A DNA stretch of 64,000 nucleotides from Halobellus rarus. GTDB taxonomy: Archaea; Halobacteriota; Halobacteria; Halobacteriales; Haloferacaceae. Position 1 is the first letter of the stretch; the number at the start of each line of letters is the position of its first letter. Made by a program: the position numbers and the translations under genes. Under the pieces are notes generated by a model. The model saw nothing but the letters and a program-made list of their open reading frames with translations, was not told the DNA's origin and ran no database searches. The stretch spans positions 107,216-171,215 of the forward strand of contig NZ_JANHDI010000013.1 in NCBI RefSeq assembly GCF_024494595.1, in the 5' to 3' direction. This document shows, one piece after another, positions 44,796 to 53,446 of this stretch.

Positions 44796-45031
44796 GGGCG
44801 ATATCCTCGCCCTTCTTCCGATCCGATGTATATCGGCTCGGTCCAAACGTCCTCTTCGGAGGATGGAACAGTAAGCTTCGATGCCTCTGTTCGGGGAGGG
44901 TCAACCCTCCCGTCTACAAGTCATAACACACCTTCTCCGGTGTGTTGGGTTCGGACATTCGTGGATTGGCACTTTGGATTTCTTATTGGGGGGATGGATA
45001 CCCTCCTACTTTCGCACTTTAGCTAGCGAAA
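44796..45031. repeat. Array of at least five strong hairpins beside attR
   Basis: In 236 bp: GGGCGA/TCGCCC (44796-44812); CCGA-T-CCGAT/ATCGG-C-TCGG (44818-44841); CGTCCTC-TTCG-GAGGATG, a UUCG tetraloop (44848-44865); GGGAGGG-TCAA-CCCTCCC (44894-44911); AACACACC/GGTGTGTT (44925-44946); TTTCGC/GCGAAA (45010-45031). The region is G+C-richer than the rest of the element and ends 36 bp before the attR core. A 66-codon frame (44826-45026) through it looks spurious. It could be a structured RNA, a terminator stack, or a folded DNA recombination or replication site. Confidence 0.7.
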
Positions 45032-45455
45032 TGTGTTCAAGGATTTTACTATAAACTTCAGTAGATATGAGGTACATCTTCGCCGTCCAGACGCCGACCC
45101 CGCGGATCTCAGTCAGCGCGTCGATCACCGCCTCGTCGCTCTCGGTCGCGAGTCCGTCGCGGGTGAGGTCCCGTTCCTCGAACGCCGCGGCGACGTTGCG
45201 GACGTACCCGATCTTCTGTCCGGAGAGGCCGACGTCGCGGAGGGTCGACTCCTCGACGTCGCGTACCCCGGCGGGCGTGACTTCGACGCGGTCGAACAGC
45301 CGCTCGCGGATCGCCGCCGCCGACTCGACCGAGAGCTGTTGGTTCACGATCGCGACGACGAGGCGGGTGAACTCGTCGTCGGCCGTGCCGATCGGGAGTT
45401 CCCCGTGCCTTTCGACGAGCGGTCCCAGTTCCGGATCGTTTCGCAGCGGTTCCAT
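45006..45455 (-). pseudogene. DNA-3-methyladenine glycosylase (AlkA-like), N-terminal fragment
   Basis: The 5' part of the gene, starting MEPLRNDPELGPLVERHGEL. It includes VVAIVNQQLSVESAAAIRER and the helix-hairpin-helix EIRGVGVWTAKMYLI, whose last residues come from the core repeat. It then reads 19 or so residues of element sequence to a stop at 45006. It lacks the catalytic Asp, which is in the 36281-36466 fragment. HhH-GPD glycosylases remove alkylated bases from DNA, so integration should abolish this activity unless another copy exists. Confidence 0.9.
45067..45078 (+). repeat. attR core
   Basis: ATGAGGTACATC, identical to attL at 36456-36467. Host glycosylase coding sequence continues to its right. 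Confidence 0.85.
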
Positions 45456-45568
45456 CGCCACGTGGTCGGGGTCCGACCGACAAAGACGCGTCGTTCGGAG
45501 TAGTGGGACCGAACGGTAGCGGGTCGGCGAACCCGACGATATATCCGCCGCTCGACCGAACGGAGCGT

Positions 45569-46186
45569 ATGGCTGACCCGGACGACTCGGAGGGATCCGA
45601 GAGGGGAGCTCGACCGGGCGAGACGGGGACGCACCCGGTCGAAACTGGCACTCGATCCGAGCACGCGAGCGTCTCGATCGACAGTCCGGACCTCGACGCC
45701 GTCGACGCGCTGGTGGACCTGTGGGTCGCGCTCGCATCGGACCAGCGAGCGCACGACTCACACATCCTGCCGGACGAGAACCGGGCCGTCGTCCGCGACA
45801 CGCTCGCGCGGCACGCGGTCACCGGCGGGATCCGCGTGGCGCGCGGCGACGGCGATATCGTCGGCTTCGTCACGTTCGGTATCCAGAGTGGTGCGTACGA
45901 GCAGGACGAGACACGCGGCGTCGTCCGGAACGTCTACGTCGAACCGGCCTACCGGGGTGCTGGTATCGGAACGGCGCTGATGGACGCCGCCGAGTCCGCC
46001 CTGCGCGGGACCGGCGCGACCGTTCTGTCGCTGGAGGCGATGGCCGCGAACCGAGAGGCCCAAAAGTTCTATCTCGAGCGGGGCTACGAACCCCACCGGA
46101 TCCAGTTTGAGAAGCCCGCCGACAGCGGGGAGGTGGCCGCCGTCGATGCTCCCGCCGAAAACGACACACACTCAAAGGAGGACTGA
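45569..46186 (+). CDS. GNAT-family N-acetyltransferase
   Basis: 205 residues. An acidic N-terminal tail of about 40 residues precedes the GNAT fold. The acetyl-CoA loop appears as VEPAYRGAGIGTALMDAAES (R/Q-x-x-G-x-G/A), and the C-terminal NREAQKFYLERGYEPHRI is the typical motif B region. The substrate is unknown. ATG 45569 is chosen; the frame continues upstream into the glycosylase promoter. It is divergent from the interrupted glycosylase gene, an arrangement that predates the insertion. Confidence 0.85.
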   Translation: MADPDDSEGSERGARPGETGTHPVETGTRSEHASVSIDSPDLDAVDALVDLWVALASDQRAHDSHILPDENRAVVRDTLARHAVTGGIRVARGDGDIVGFVTFGIQSGAYEQDETRGVVRNVYVEPAYRGAGIGTALMDAAESALRGTGATVLSLEAMAANREAQKFYLERGYEPHRIQFEKPADSGEVAAVDAPAENDTHSKED

Positions 46187-46200
46187 GTAGGTCGACCCGC

Positions 46201-46274
46201 GCCAGGGGAGCATGGGCGGTTCATGCACTCGACTTGTAATCGAGACTTCGTGGGTTCGAATCCCACCCCTGGCT
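46201..46274 (+). tRNA. tRNA-Thr (anticodon TGT)
   Basis: Acceptor GCCAGGG/CCCTGGC with discriminator T, D arm GCAT/ATGC, anticodon stem CTCGA/TCGAG around CTTGTAA (anticodon TGT), and T arm GTGGG TTCGAAT CCCAC. 74 nt, no intron. Confidence 0.95.
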
Positions 46275-46785
46275 CGTGACCGGTTTTTCACATATTTCCC
46301 GGCGTGACACGATCGAGCCGACGCAGTCACCCGATATCTCCCCAGGGACGCAGAGGGGTGGCGATCTGATGAATCCCGATCACCCGCTCCGAGGCGAGAG
46401 GGGATCGAGACGAGCGCACGAAGGGCTGCGGCTTCTTCGTCTCTACGGACGACGCCGTCGGTGTTATCGAACACCCGGAGCACGGTCGCCGGACAGTCTG
46501 TAGCGCGCACATCGACGGCCACGACGTCCTCGAGTGGCTCGTCGAGCGCCCCACTGCGACACGCTCCTGCGTAAGGCCGCCGGTGACGGCGAGGAAAGCC
46601 GGCGCGCAGACACTCAGCGTCCAGGAGCCGAGGAGCCGCCGAGCGTCGCCGGCGGCGGCGGGCACGCTGTCGCTCGGCGTCGCCGGGATCCCGCCTGTCT
46701 CGGCCACGACCCGTTCGGCCGTCCGGGGAAGAGCGCGGCCGTTCGTCCGGTGTGTGAGTGATGTCACATCAAGAGACCGCCATAC
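46275..46785. other. Region between tRNA-Thr and the surface protein, with a gene remnant
   Basis: No intact gene. In the plus strand, 46370-46560 reads a plausible protein piece (KGCGFFVSTDDAVGVIEHPE, VCSAHIDGHDVLEWLVERP) with no start codon in frame. It looks like the middle of a decayed soluble protein. The rest has only shadow frames. Confidence 0.4.
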
Positions 46786-49700
46786 TCACCTGAGGACGTC
46801 CCCGAGCAAACGGCGTGTGGCGATGACGTATGCGAGGCCTGTCAAGACGCCCCAGGCGACTGCAGCCGTGATTCCGATGGTCAATAACGGGCCCGAACCG
46901 AACAGTCCGGCAACGATCCAGACTAGGACCCCGAGAGCCGCGAGCGCTTGGATTCGCAGTCCATCGATGGGCGGAGAGCGGTTCGTGACGGTCAGTGCCA
47001 TACCGTGAAGTCCGGAAACCAGTGCGAGGAGATAGCAGACACCGCCGAGGAGGCCCCAGATCGAACCCAGGCTGCCGAGGAGTGTCGGGCTCGAGTCGTC
47101 CGGCGGCGGTGTCGATGCCGGGGTTGTAGCTGTTGTCACTGGGGTCGCCGTGGATGGGGTTGCGGGTTGCGGTTCGATCGTCGTTTTGGTGCTGTTGCTC
47201 TCGATTCCGAGGTTATCTTCGACGATGAGCCCCACCTCGACGCGCTGATCCGGCATCTCGAACGTGTATCTCGGGCGGTCGATAACCGGTTGCGCGGTGC
47301 CATCGATTTGGTATCGATACCGTACGATCGATCCGTGCGTGCTCGTCGAGTTGCGCCCGGAGAGTTGCACATCTTCGCCTGGCTGTGAGTTTGTCGGGGT
47401 GTCGATTGCCGCAGTCGGGCGGGTGTATTCGGGGTCGGGAGGCGTGTCCCGGAACGGAACGAAGTCGACCCATCCCCGCTCTGTGACGGCCGAGTTGCCC
47501 TCGCCTTCCGGGAGGATCGAGGAGTGATAGGGCCCGTGTCGACTTCCCCAGTAATTGGATTCGGCGTGGACGGTACGGGTCGACTCGGTCAGGATGGCCG
47601 CCGTCGTATTCGACGTGATGAACGGCGCAACATCAACCGTCAGGCCCCGGTGTTGACCGTAGAGGCCGTTCTCTGTGAACCGGTAGCTGCTGTTCTCCGT
47701 CCCCGTTTTTGTGATCCCGATTCCGGTCGGGATATCGTCGCTCACCTGGCGGATCGTGAGCGCACTCGCTTCGTCGGTTCGTGTGTAACTCGCGCCGTCA
47801 GTCCGGAGGACAGCCACGATTCCGTCTCTGACGGTCACCGCACTGAGTTGGTCGTCGATCGCCGGATTCGAGACGAGTTCTGAGGGTGGAACCTCGGAGT
47901 TTGCTTGATTGAGGATCACACCGGCTTCGCCCGCTGCGACGTAGCTTCCCGTCCCCGGCTCGACGTCCGGAAGCCGAACCGGATCGGCAAAGCGATTGGT
48001 GTTGAATACGATCGCATTGTCGCGAACCGTCGTGCCCATCACCCCCTGGAGGACCATCCCATACGTATTTGCGGCGACGACGTTGTTCGCAACGGAGAGG
48101 TTCGCCCGATGGGTGACGGGGCTGGACACGACGAGTCCCGCACCGGCGTTGTTCGTGAGTTGGTTTTCGGTTAGGTCGCTCCCGTACACGAGGAGGCCCG
48201 ACTGCACGTCGAGCCCGTGACCACCGCTGTCGGTGATCGTGTTGTTGTCGATGGTGAGGGTGCGTGCGGCAATGTCGGTCCGGATCGACACGCCAGTGTC
48301 GGCGTTCCCGACGATCTCGTTACCACTGATCTCCCCGCCCTGAAGCATCCACCCTGAGACAAAGATCCCTTCGCGACCGTTCTCACGAACGGAGTTGTTG
48401 GTCATCTCGACCGTCACGTCCAGGCTCCAGCCCCGTATGTCGACACCGTTGACGGCGTTGTTCGCGAGCGTATTTCTCCGGAGTGTGATGTCTCCGTCGG
48501 GATACCGGTCTCTGTCCGATTGCCGTACCCGGATTCCGGTCTGCGTGTCCCGAATACGATTCTCGTTGGCTGTTACCGACGTGGCTCCGCTGGTCCTAAC
48601 TCGGATGCCGTCCTCCGCGTCCGTTATCTCGTTGCTCCAGAAGTAGCTCTCGCTTCTCTCGGCTCGAACCGTGATACCGCTCCCGGCGGTCCCGTCGATT
48701 CGGTTTCGAGACGCTTGAATCCGCCTGACGCGGTCGGCGTCGACGAACACTCCTGCGCCATCGATCTCACGGAACGTCGAGTCCAGAACCGCGAGTCCGC
48801 GCACCCGTGTCGCGGGCTGGTCGGGCCCCATATCCACGTCGGTCGGCGACGTCACGTCTCCGACGACGAACGGGGCTTCGACACCCGCGGAGAGCTGCGA
48901 GACCGACTCTTCTCGGAGTTGGACCTCGACGGGATAGATCCCGCGTGTCGTCGGGTTTACCGCGTTCCCGTATTCGACGATCAGCTGTCCCTCACTTGGA
49001 ATCTCGACGGATCCCGAGAGGGAGATCTCCAACTGAGCCTCCGTCGCCGACACGGACGCCACCGACCCGGCGAACGACCGCTCGATGCTACCGTCTCGAT
49101 CCCGGTCGAGGCCGATCCGTTCGATGTCTTCGCTGCCGACCGACGCGACGGATCCATCAGAACGATACTCCACGTGGATCGAATCCAGCGAAACGCCAGC
49201 ACCGGGCTGTAATGTGAGCGTGTGATCTGCGTTCGCGCCGATCGTGTCCGGCGTGGCTGTCAGCGAGACCCGATCAGTCGTCCCGGCGCCCGGACTTGCC
49301 TGTATTGCGTGGTCTCCGATGGTACGAAACGTCGAGCGCCTGACCGTGATCCGCGGTGAGGCGGTCGTCTCCGTGACTTCGAGGCCGGCCGTGGTGAAAT
49401 CACGCATCGTGGAGTCGACAACCTCGACCGTCCCCTCACTGCTCGCCACAGTGACTCCCGCAGTACCGCCCTCAAGCGTTGTGTGATGGAGTTTGAGGAA
49501 ACTCCGGTCCGTCCCGTTGTACTGGAGGCTTTCCCACCGACGATCCGCTGCTGCACCGTCGGACCGCGTGATCTCCACCGGGCGGGCGGCTGTCCCGTTC
49601 GTTCGGAACGACCCGCTCACGGAGACGGTGATGTTCTCGGCGATTTCGATCCTCGTTCCCGGCTCGACAGTTAGCGTCGCACCGGGTTCGACCTCGATGT

Positions 49701-49905
49701 CCTGGATGATCCGATACGGTCCATCGGCCGGCGTCCACGTTGTGTCCGTCGCAATTCCGGATTCGACGAACGTGACGTTCGGCTCCGTCGGTGTTGTTGT
49801 GGCCGCAACTGCGGGCGCACTGACTGACAGCAGAACTATCGCGCCGACGAACACAACCACGATTGTGTGCAGCCGGCCGTCAGTCACCCGTCTCAATGGT
49901 ATCAC
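46786..49905 (-). CDS. Large secreted parallel beta-helix surface protein with C-terminal membrane region
   Basis: About 1,039 residues. A signal peptide (GRLHTIVVVFVGAIVLLSVS then APAVA) leads to a right-handed beta-helix rich in N-x-I/V turns (SGNEIVGNADTGVSIRTD, DNNTITDSGGHGLDVQSG, RDNAIVFNTN), of the NosD/pectate-lyase-like type. A PKD-like segment follows (AAIDTPTNSQPGEDVQLSGR), then a Thr/Pro-rich linker suited to O-glycosylation, and three or four C-terminal hydrophobic segments. There are several N-glycosylation sequons. It probably coats the cell and binds or degrades polysaccharide; no catalytic residues are evident. Start by GTG 49905 (or 49887); TATA-like CTTTTTACGC lies about 45 nt upstream. 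Confidence 0.75.
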   Translation of the reverse strand: MIPLRRVTDGRLHTIVVVFVGAIVLLSVSAPAVAATTTPTEPNVTFVESGIATDTTWTPADGPYRIIQDIEVEPGATLTVEPGTRIEIAENITVSVSGSFRTNGTAARPVEITRSDGAAADRRWESLQYNGTDRSFLKLHHTTLEGGTAGVTVASSEGTVEVVDSTMRDFTTAGLEVTETTASPRITVRRSTFRTIGDHAIQASPGAGTTDRVSLTATPDTIGANADHTLTLQPGAGVSLDSIHVEYRSDGSVASVGSEDIERIGLDRDRDGSIERSFAGSVASVSATEAQLEISLSGSVEIPSEGQLIVEYGNAVNPTTRGIYPVEVQLREESVSQLSAGVEAPFVVGDVTSPTDVDMGPDQPATRVRGLAVLDSTFREIDGAGVFVDADRVRRIQASRNRIDGTAGSGITVRAERSESYFWSNEITDAEDGIRVRTSGATSVTANENRIRDTQTGIRVRQSDRDRYPDGDITLRRNTLANNAVNGVDIRGWSLDVTVEMTNNSVRENGREGIFVSGWMLQGGEISGNEIVGNADTGVSIRTDIAARTLTIDNNTITDSGGHGLDVQSGLLVYGSDLTENQLTNNAGAGLVVSSPVTHRANLSVANNVVAANTYGMVLQGVMGTTVRDNAIVFNTNRFADPVRLPDVEPGTGSYVAAGEAGVILNQANSEVPPSELVSNPAIDDQLSAVTVRDGIVAVLRTDGASYTRTDEASALTIRQVSDDIPTGIGITKTGTENSSYRFTENGLYGQHRGLTVDVAPFITSNTTAAILTESTRTVHAESNYWGSRHGPYHSSILPEGEGNSAVTERGWVDFVPFRDTPPDPEYTRPTAAIDTPTNSQPGEDVQLSGRNSTSTHGSIVRYRYQIDGTAQPVIDRPRYTFEMPDQRVEVGLIVEDNLGIESNSTKTTIEPQPATPSTATPVTTATTPASTPPPDDSSPTLLGSLGSIWGLLGGVCYLLALVSGLHGMALTVTNRSPPIDGLRIQALAALGVLVWIVAGLFGSGPLLTIGITAAVAWGVLTGLAYVIATRRLLGDVLR

Positions 49906-50112
49906 CCAGCGGTCCCGCGATGCGTGATCGGTCTCCCCCGTAGCGTAAAAAGGTGCTGAGAGAGAATCACTATCGATACTGCCCCAGTTGTACGGTGACG
50001 TAGCAGCGTGACGAAGCAAGTGGCACGGGCAGCTGATACCGATCACTAGTATCTGTATCGTGTGTGATATTTCAACATCGGATTTAAATAAGCGAAAACT
50101 AAAACAGCGATA

Positions 50113-50508
50113 ATGATGGGTACCGTCCAGGCCCTCTTTCTGACTGTTGGCTTGCCCGTTCTTGTGCTTGGACTCCACGAAATGACGCATTTAGTCGCTG
50201 CGCGAATTATCTCTCCAGTGTCAGTTGAGTGCACTTCGTACGTCCCATTTCGACTCCGTCTTGATTTTCAAGAGACTCCTTCCTTGGCTGCACTTCGAAT
50301 CGTTGCGCTTGCCCCAGTATTTGTCGGGGGTATCGCCGCAGTCGTTGCTGTCCGAAGTGGCCTCTGGCAGCAACTCCGGCACGCTGACCCATACTATCTG
50401 TACTTCCTCATCGGGATCAATTGGTTATTATATATCTTTCCGAGTCCTGCAGACTTCCGGGTAGCCCTAACCGCTGCGGAAAGACCAGCAGATAGCGGGG
50501 CGATTTGA
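50113..50508 (+). CDS. Membrane protein with an HExxH zinc-protease motif
   Basis: A 131-residue protein with three or four hydrophobic segments. LGLHEMTHLVAARI has the HExxH metallopeptidase signature inside a membrane segment, as in DUF3267 or M50-like site-2 proteases, but the short length and lack of a clear second metal ligand make protease activity uncertain. The TATA-like GATTTAAATAAGC lies about 25-30 nt upstream. It ends 1 bp before the pilin-like gene; processing or sorting of that partner is an inference. A+T is higher than in flanking chromosomal genes. Confidence 0.6.
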   Translation: MMGTVQALFLTVGLPVLVLGLHEMTHLVAARIISPVSVECTSYVPFRLRLDFQETPSLAALRIVALAPVFVGGIAAVVAVRSGLWQQLRHADPYYLYFLIGINWLLYIFPSPADFRVALTAAERPADSGAI

Positions 50509-50509
50509 A

Positions 50510-51742
50510 ATGCAGATCTCACCGTCTAATTCATCATTTAGCGACGACGATCGAGGGGTCGCCCCGCTCATTGGATTCATCATACTGTTTGGTTTTCTTA
50601 TTGTTGCACTCGCAGGCTATCAAGCTCAGGTGGTTCCCCAACAAAATAGTGAAATTGAATTTCAGCATTTCCAAGAACTGCGGAATGATATGCTGGAAGT
50701 CCGGAGTGCTATTTCTACAGCGGGGCAAGCAGACGTGTCCCAATACCCAACAGTGAAACTTGGAACAACGTATCCGGCTCGGATATTCACAGTCAATCCT
50801 CCTCCGCCTTCTGGGACATTACAGACGAGCCAAGCATATAATATTACCATCGAAAACCAATCCGGTGATGGTCTAGAGACAGTCTCAACTCGATTTCTCG
50901 AATATCAAAACGGGTATAATGAAATAGATATCGGGCCGGTATGGTATGAACACTCAGTTGTTTATATTGATGAACGGGACAGCGGCGGAGGAATAGCAAT
51001 TTATGAAGATCAAAACATCGTCACTGGAAACGATACGGCCCGTGTGACCGCATTACAGAACGACTTCAGAGTCTCCTCTACTGGCAGAGTGACGTTAGAT
51101 CTATATCCAACTAAGAGTGCTCGCATCAATACTAGTGACCTTGAGGGGAATGTGACGATCAAAATACCCAGCCGGTTAAACGGCTCTACGTATTGGGATG
51201 AAGCAATCGATACAACGGATTCGGACACGCTGTGGTACGGTGGAACTGAGCCATATCCTGGCGAGTCAGGCATTTACTGGGTGGAACTGACTGTCAAAGC
51301 CGATGCCCTCAATTTCAATACTGTTGGGATAGACTCTGCCCCGGAGAGCCAAACAGCTGCAAAGCAGGGAGTAGGTGCGGGTCTTCCCGGGGATTCCGGT
51401 GGAAATAATGAAGATCCGACCCCAGAGCCGACCCCAGACCCGGTCTGTGAGACTGGAAGTCGAAACGTCAATGAAAAAGTGAACGGGGATATTGCTGTCA
51501 CTGGTAGCGTCAATGTCGACAAAAAGGTGACTGGAGATATTACTGCAGGGGGTAGTGTAACCTTGAACTCAGGAGGTGGGGTAGACGGAAATATTCAGGC
51601 AGGTGGCTCGGTGATCGTTAACCAAGGAACAACGGTAACCGGTGATGTCTCTGCTGGTGGGAGTGTGACTGTAAATAATGGTGGGAAAGTAGAGGGAACT
51701 ATCACCGAGAACATCAACAACTACTCACCGTGCAGTAACTAA
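50510..51742 (+). CDS. Type IV pilin-like protein with bactofilin-like C-terminal repeats
   Basis: 410 residues. The N terminus DDRGVAPLIGFIILFGFLIV is a class III-like prepilin signal with a hydrophobic H-domain, as in haloarchaeal pilins and DUF7289-type proteins. A beta-rich ectodomain (about 60-285) with many sequons follows, then a Pro/Thr/Glu linker (DPTPEPTPDP). The C terminus (about 320-405) has about five Gly-rich repeats (GDITAGGSVTLNSGGGVDGN, IQAGGSVIVNQGTTVTGDVS) like polymer-forming bactofilins. Cys residues flank the repeat region. It should be membrane-anchored or assembled at the surface. A+T-rich, likely acquired. Confidence 0.75.
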   Translation: MQISPSNSSFSDDDRGVAPLIGFIILFGFLIVALAGYQAQVVPQQNSEIEFQHFQELRNDMLEVRSAISTAGQADVSQYPTVKLGTTYPARIFTVNPPPPSGTLQTSQAYNITIENQSGDGLETVSTRFLEYQNGYNEIDIGPVWYEHSVVYIDERDSGGGIAIYEDQNIVTGNDTARVTALQNDFRVSSTGRVTLDLYPTKSARINTSDLEGNVTIKIPSRLNGSTYWDEAIDTTDSDTLWYGGTEPYPGESGIYWVELTVKADALNFNTVGIDSAPESQTAAKQGVGAGLPGDSGGNNEDPTPEPTPDPVCETGSRNVNEKVNGDIAVTGSVNVDKKVTGDITAGGSVTLNSGGGVDGNIQAGGSVIVNQGTTVTGDVSAGGSVTVNNGGKVEGTITENINNYSPCSN

Positions 51743-52934
51743 AACTGAGTGATTGATGGAACGGGGATCGATACCGTTCCCGTACCGGGGCGACTCACAG
51801 ACGCCCGGCTCTCAACTGTGACCCCGGCTACGACAGCTGAGTACTACCAAGAAACTCGTGTTTTTGGCGTGATGTCAACTAGCACAAGGCTCTTTTCGCT
51901 CAACAACCATTTTCTCCTGCGGGAAACTGTTGTCTCCAGTCACCGGCGCTGACCACGCCGGGGTTCCCGCATTTGTCTCGGCACTCGCCGGCACGGGCGC
52001 ATCATACCGTAGGAAACAGACACACACAGACGTGGGGAGAGTTCGGAACGGGTCAGTCGCGTTATACTGACGGGTGGGCGGTCTCCGACGGCGTCTGAGC
52101 GACGACATCTCTCTTTTCTGAGCAAGCCGGAACTGAGGCAGGCCTTTTTTATCTCCCGTTTGCGTCACCGTTCGTGGGTGATCGTCGACCCGAGCCTCTT
52201 CGCCGACGGGCCTGTCGAGACACTGCTGATCGGGCGCACGAAGTCGAGTCGTTGCTCCGGCCGTGGAAGCCAGCGCTCGACGGCGAGATGGTTGAGCCCG
52301 ATATGGAGGCCTGTTTCGAGCGGGTGCAGTCACGGATTCGCCGGCTCAACCGCCAATCGTTGTCGATCCACCCCGTCCTGTACGCGCTGATCCACGCGGC
52401 GGGGGATCCCCAGCGTGGGTTTGCACGACCGCTACGACGCCGTCGCCGAGCGAGTCTACGCGGATACCACGCTGATGCCGATCGTCCGGCGCACGCGTCG
52501 CGATCGTCAGTCCGGAGTCATTCGCGGACACAGTCGACCGACTCGCGTGGATCACTGTGGGCCATACACCCGAGCCGGAGCAATGGCTTGGTGATTTCTG
52601 GTTCGAGTCCCTGACGCTCCGCCACGATTGTGACCGTGTGCGATGTCTCTCCCGGCAGATCTCGAATTGTCCGCCCTTTCACCGAGACGCGAGCGTACGG
52701 CTCACGGATCAGGGTATCGTAAGCGAGGGAGGGAACGCGTCAGCGGGGGTGCCCAGTCGGTGGGCCACCGATCCGACGGTGGGGGGAGGGGGTGGGGTGG
52801 GGAGGCAGCCGGAATCGGACTGTGATCGCGTCGGCGGGGACCGAATCGCGGGCGGCCCAACCTGGGCACTCGACACTACGGGGGAGATCAACGTAAAGGC
52901 GACCTTGTCTCAAAGAGCTGTTTCACTTATCGGC
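51743..52934. other. Gene-poor stretch with decayed coding sequence
   Basis: No intact gene. 51743-52170 and 52641-52934 show only shadow frames; GAGAAAATGGTTGTTGAG (minus, about 51900) and neighbouring AT-rich sequence could be remnants of an insertion sequence end. The centre holds a frameshifted gene, listed separately. Confidence 0.4.
52180..52640 (+). pseudogene. Frameshifted remnant of an unidentified protein gene
   Basis: Three successive pieces in different plus-strand frames look like real protein: HEVESLLRPWKPALDGEMVE through LSIHPVLYALIHAA; then HDRYDAVAERVYADTTLMPI; then VAIVSPESFADTVDRLAWIT and EPEQWLGDFWFESLTLRHDC. They lie in order and close together, as expected of a single gene with at least two frameshifts. 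I do not recognise the family. Confidence 0.45.
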
Positions 52935-53348
52935 TCAGCGACGCCGTGATGCGGGTAGCAGGATCAACGCGCCCGGAATCGAGAGGGTGGCCAGCCGGAG
53001 CGGGTTCTCCCGGATGTCGAAATTCGGATCGAGCGGCTGGCCCTGGACATCGGTGATCCGCAGCGACGAGTAGTAGATGATCACGTGCGTGAACAGATAG
53101 CCGACACCGAACGGAATCGGAAGCGAGAATTGGACACCGAACTGCGTCGCGAGCAGGTCGAAGACGAGCGCGGTCACCGAGGCAACGGCGAGGAAGTCAC
53201 CCACCTGGAGCGTCACGCCGGTGAAGGCCGTGATGACGGTGTCGACAGTGGAGGTCGTCGTCGGCGTGTAGACGAACGCCGTGAAGACGCTGGTGGCGAC
53301 GAGCGCCATCCCAGCGAAGAACCCGACGATCGGGTACGCGTACTCCAT
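52935..53348 (-). CDS. Small four-helix membrane protein, unknown
   Basis: A 137-residue protein with four hydrophobic segments (YPIVGFFAGMALVATSVFTA, FLAVASVTALVFDLLATQFG, GVGYLFTHVIIYYSSL, LATLSIPGALILLPA) and a short polar loop ITDVQGQPLDPNFDIRENP. No motif known to me. It starts at ATG 53348. Confidence 0.6.
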   Translation of the reverse strand: MEYAYPIVGFFAGMALVATSVFTAFVYTPTTTSTVDTVITAFTGVTLQVGDFLAVASVTALVFDLLATQFGVQFSLPIPFGVGYLFTHVIIYYSSLRITDVQGQPLDPNFDIRENPLRLATLSIPGALILLPASRRR

Positions 53349-53446
53349 CAGTCGGCTAATCCAGCCGGATCGGGATAACCCTACCCCTTCAGTATCAGAT
53401 TTGAATCCGTGAAGTCGACCGCCGCATTCAACATCGGGAATTCATG

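Larger units (their letters stand above)
36456..45078. mobile_element. Integrated element in the AlkA gene (integrative plasmid or minimal provirus)
   Basis: Bounded by a 12-bp direct repeat (36456-36467 and 45067-45078) that splits one gene into two complementary, in-frame halves. The interior is clearly AT-rich against the G+C-rich host and contains many CTAG and GATC sites. It encodes, left to right on the plus strand, a DNA-binding-like protein, a tyrosine integrase, small CopG-like and zinc-ribbon proteins, a repeat-containing acidic protein, a primase-polymerase-like replication protein, a small membrane protein and a zinc-ribbon protein; one HalOD1 protein is on the minus strand. About 8.6 kb. 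No virion gene is recognised. Confidence 0.93.

Noticed and set aside
44826..45026. 66-codon frame across the hairpin array
   Set aside because: The sequence is better explained by inverted repeats; the translation is low complexity with no motif.
36456..45078. Element as a known pleolipovirus or tailed provirus
   Set aside because: No spike, capsid, terminase or portal-like protein is visible; only replication, integration and small unknown genes.
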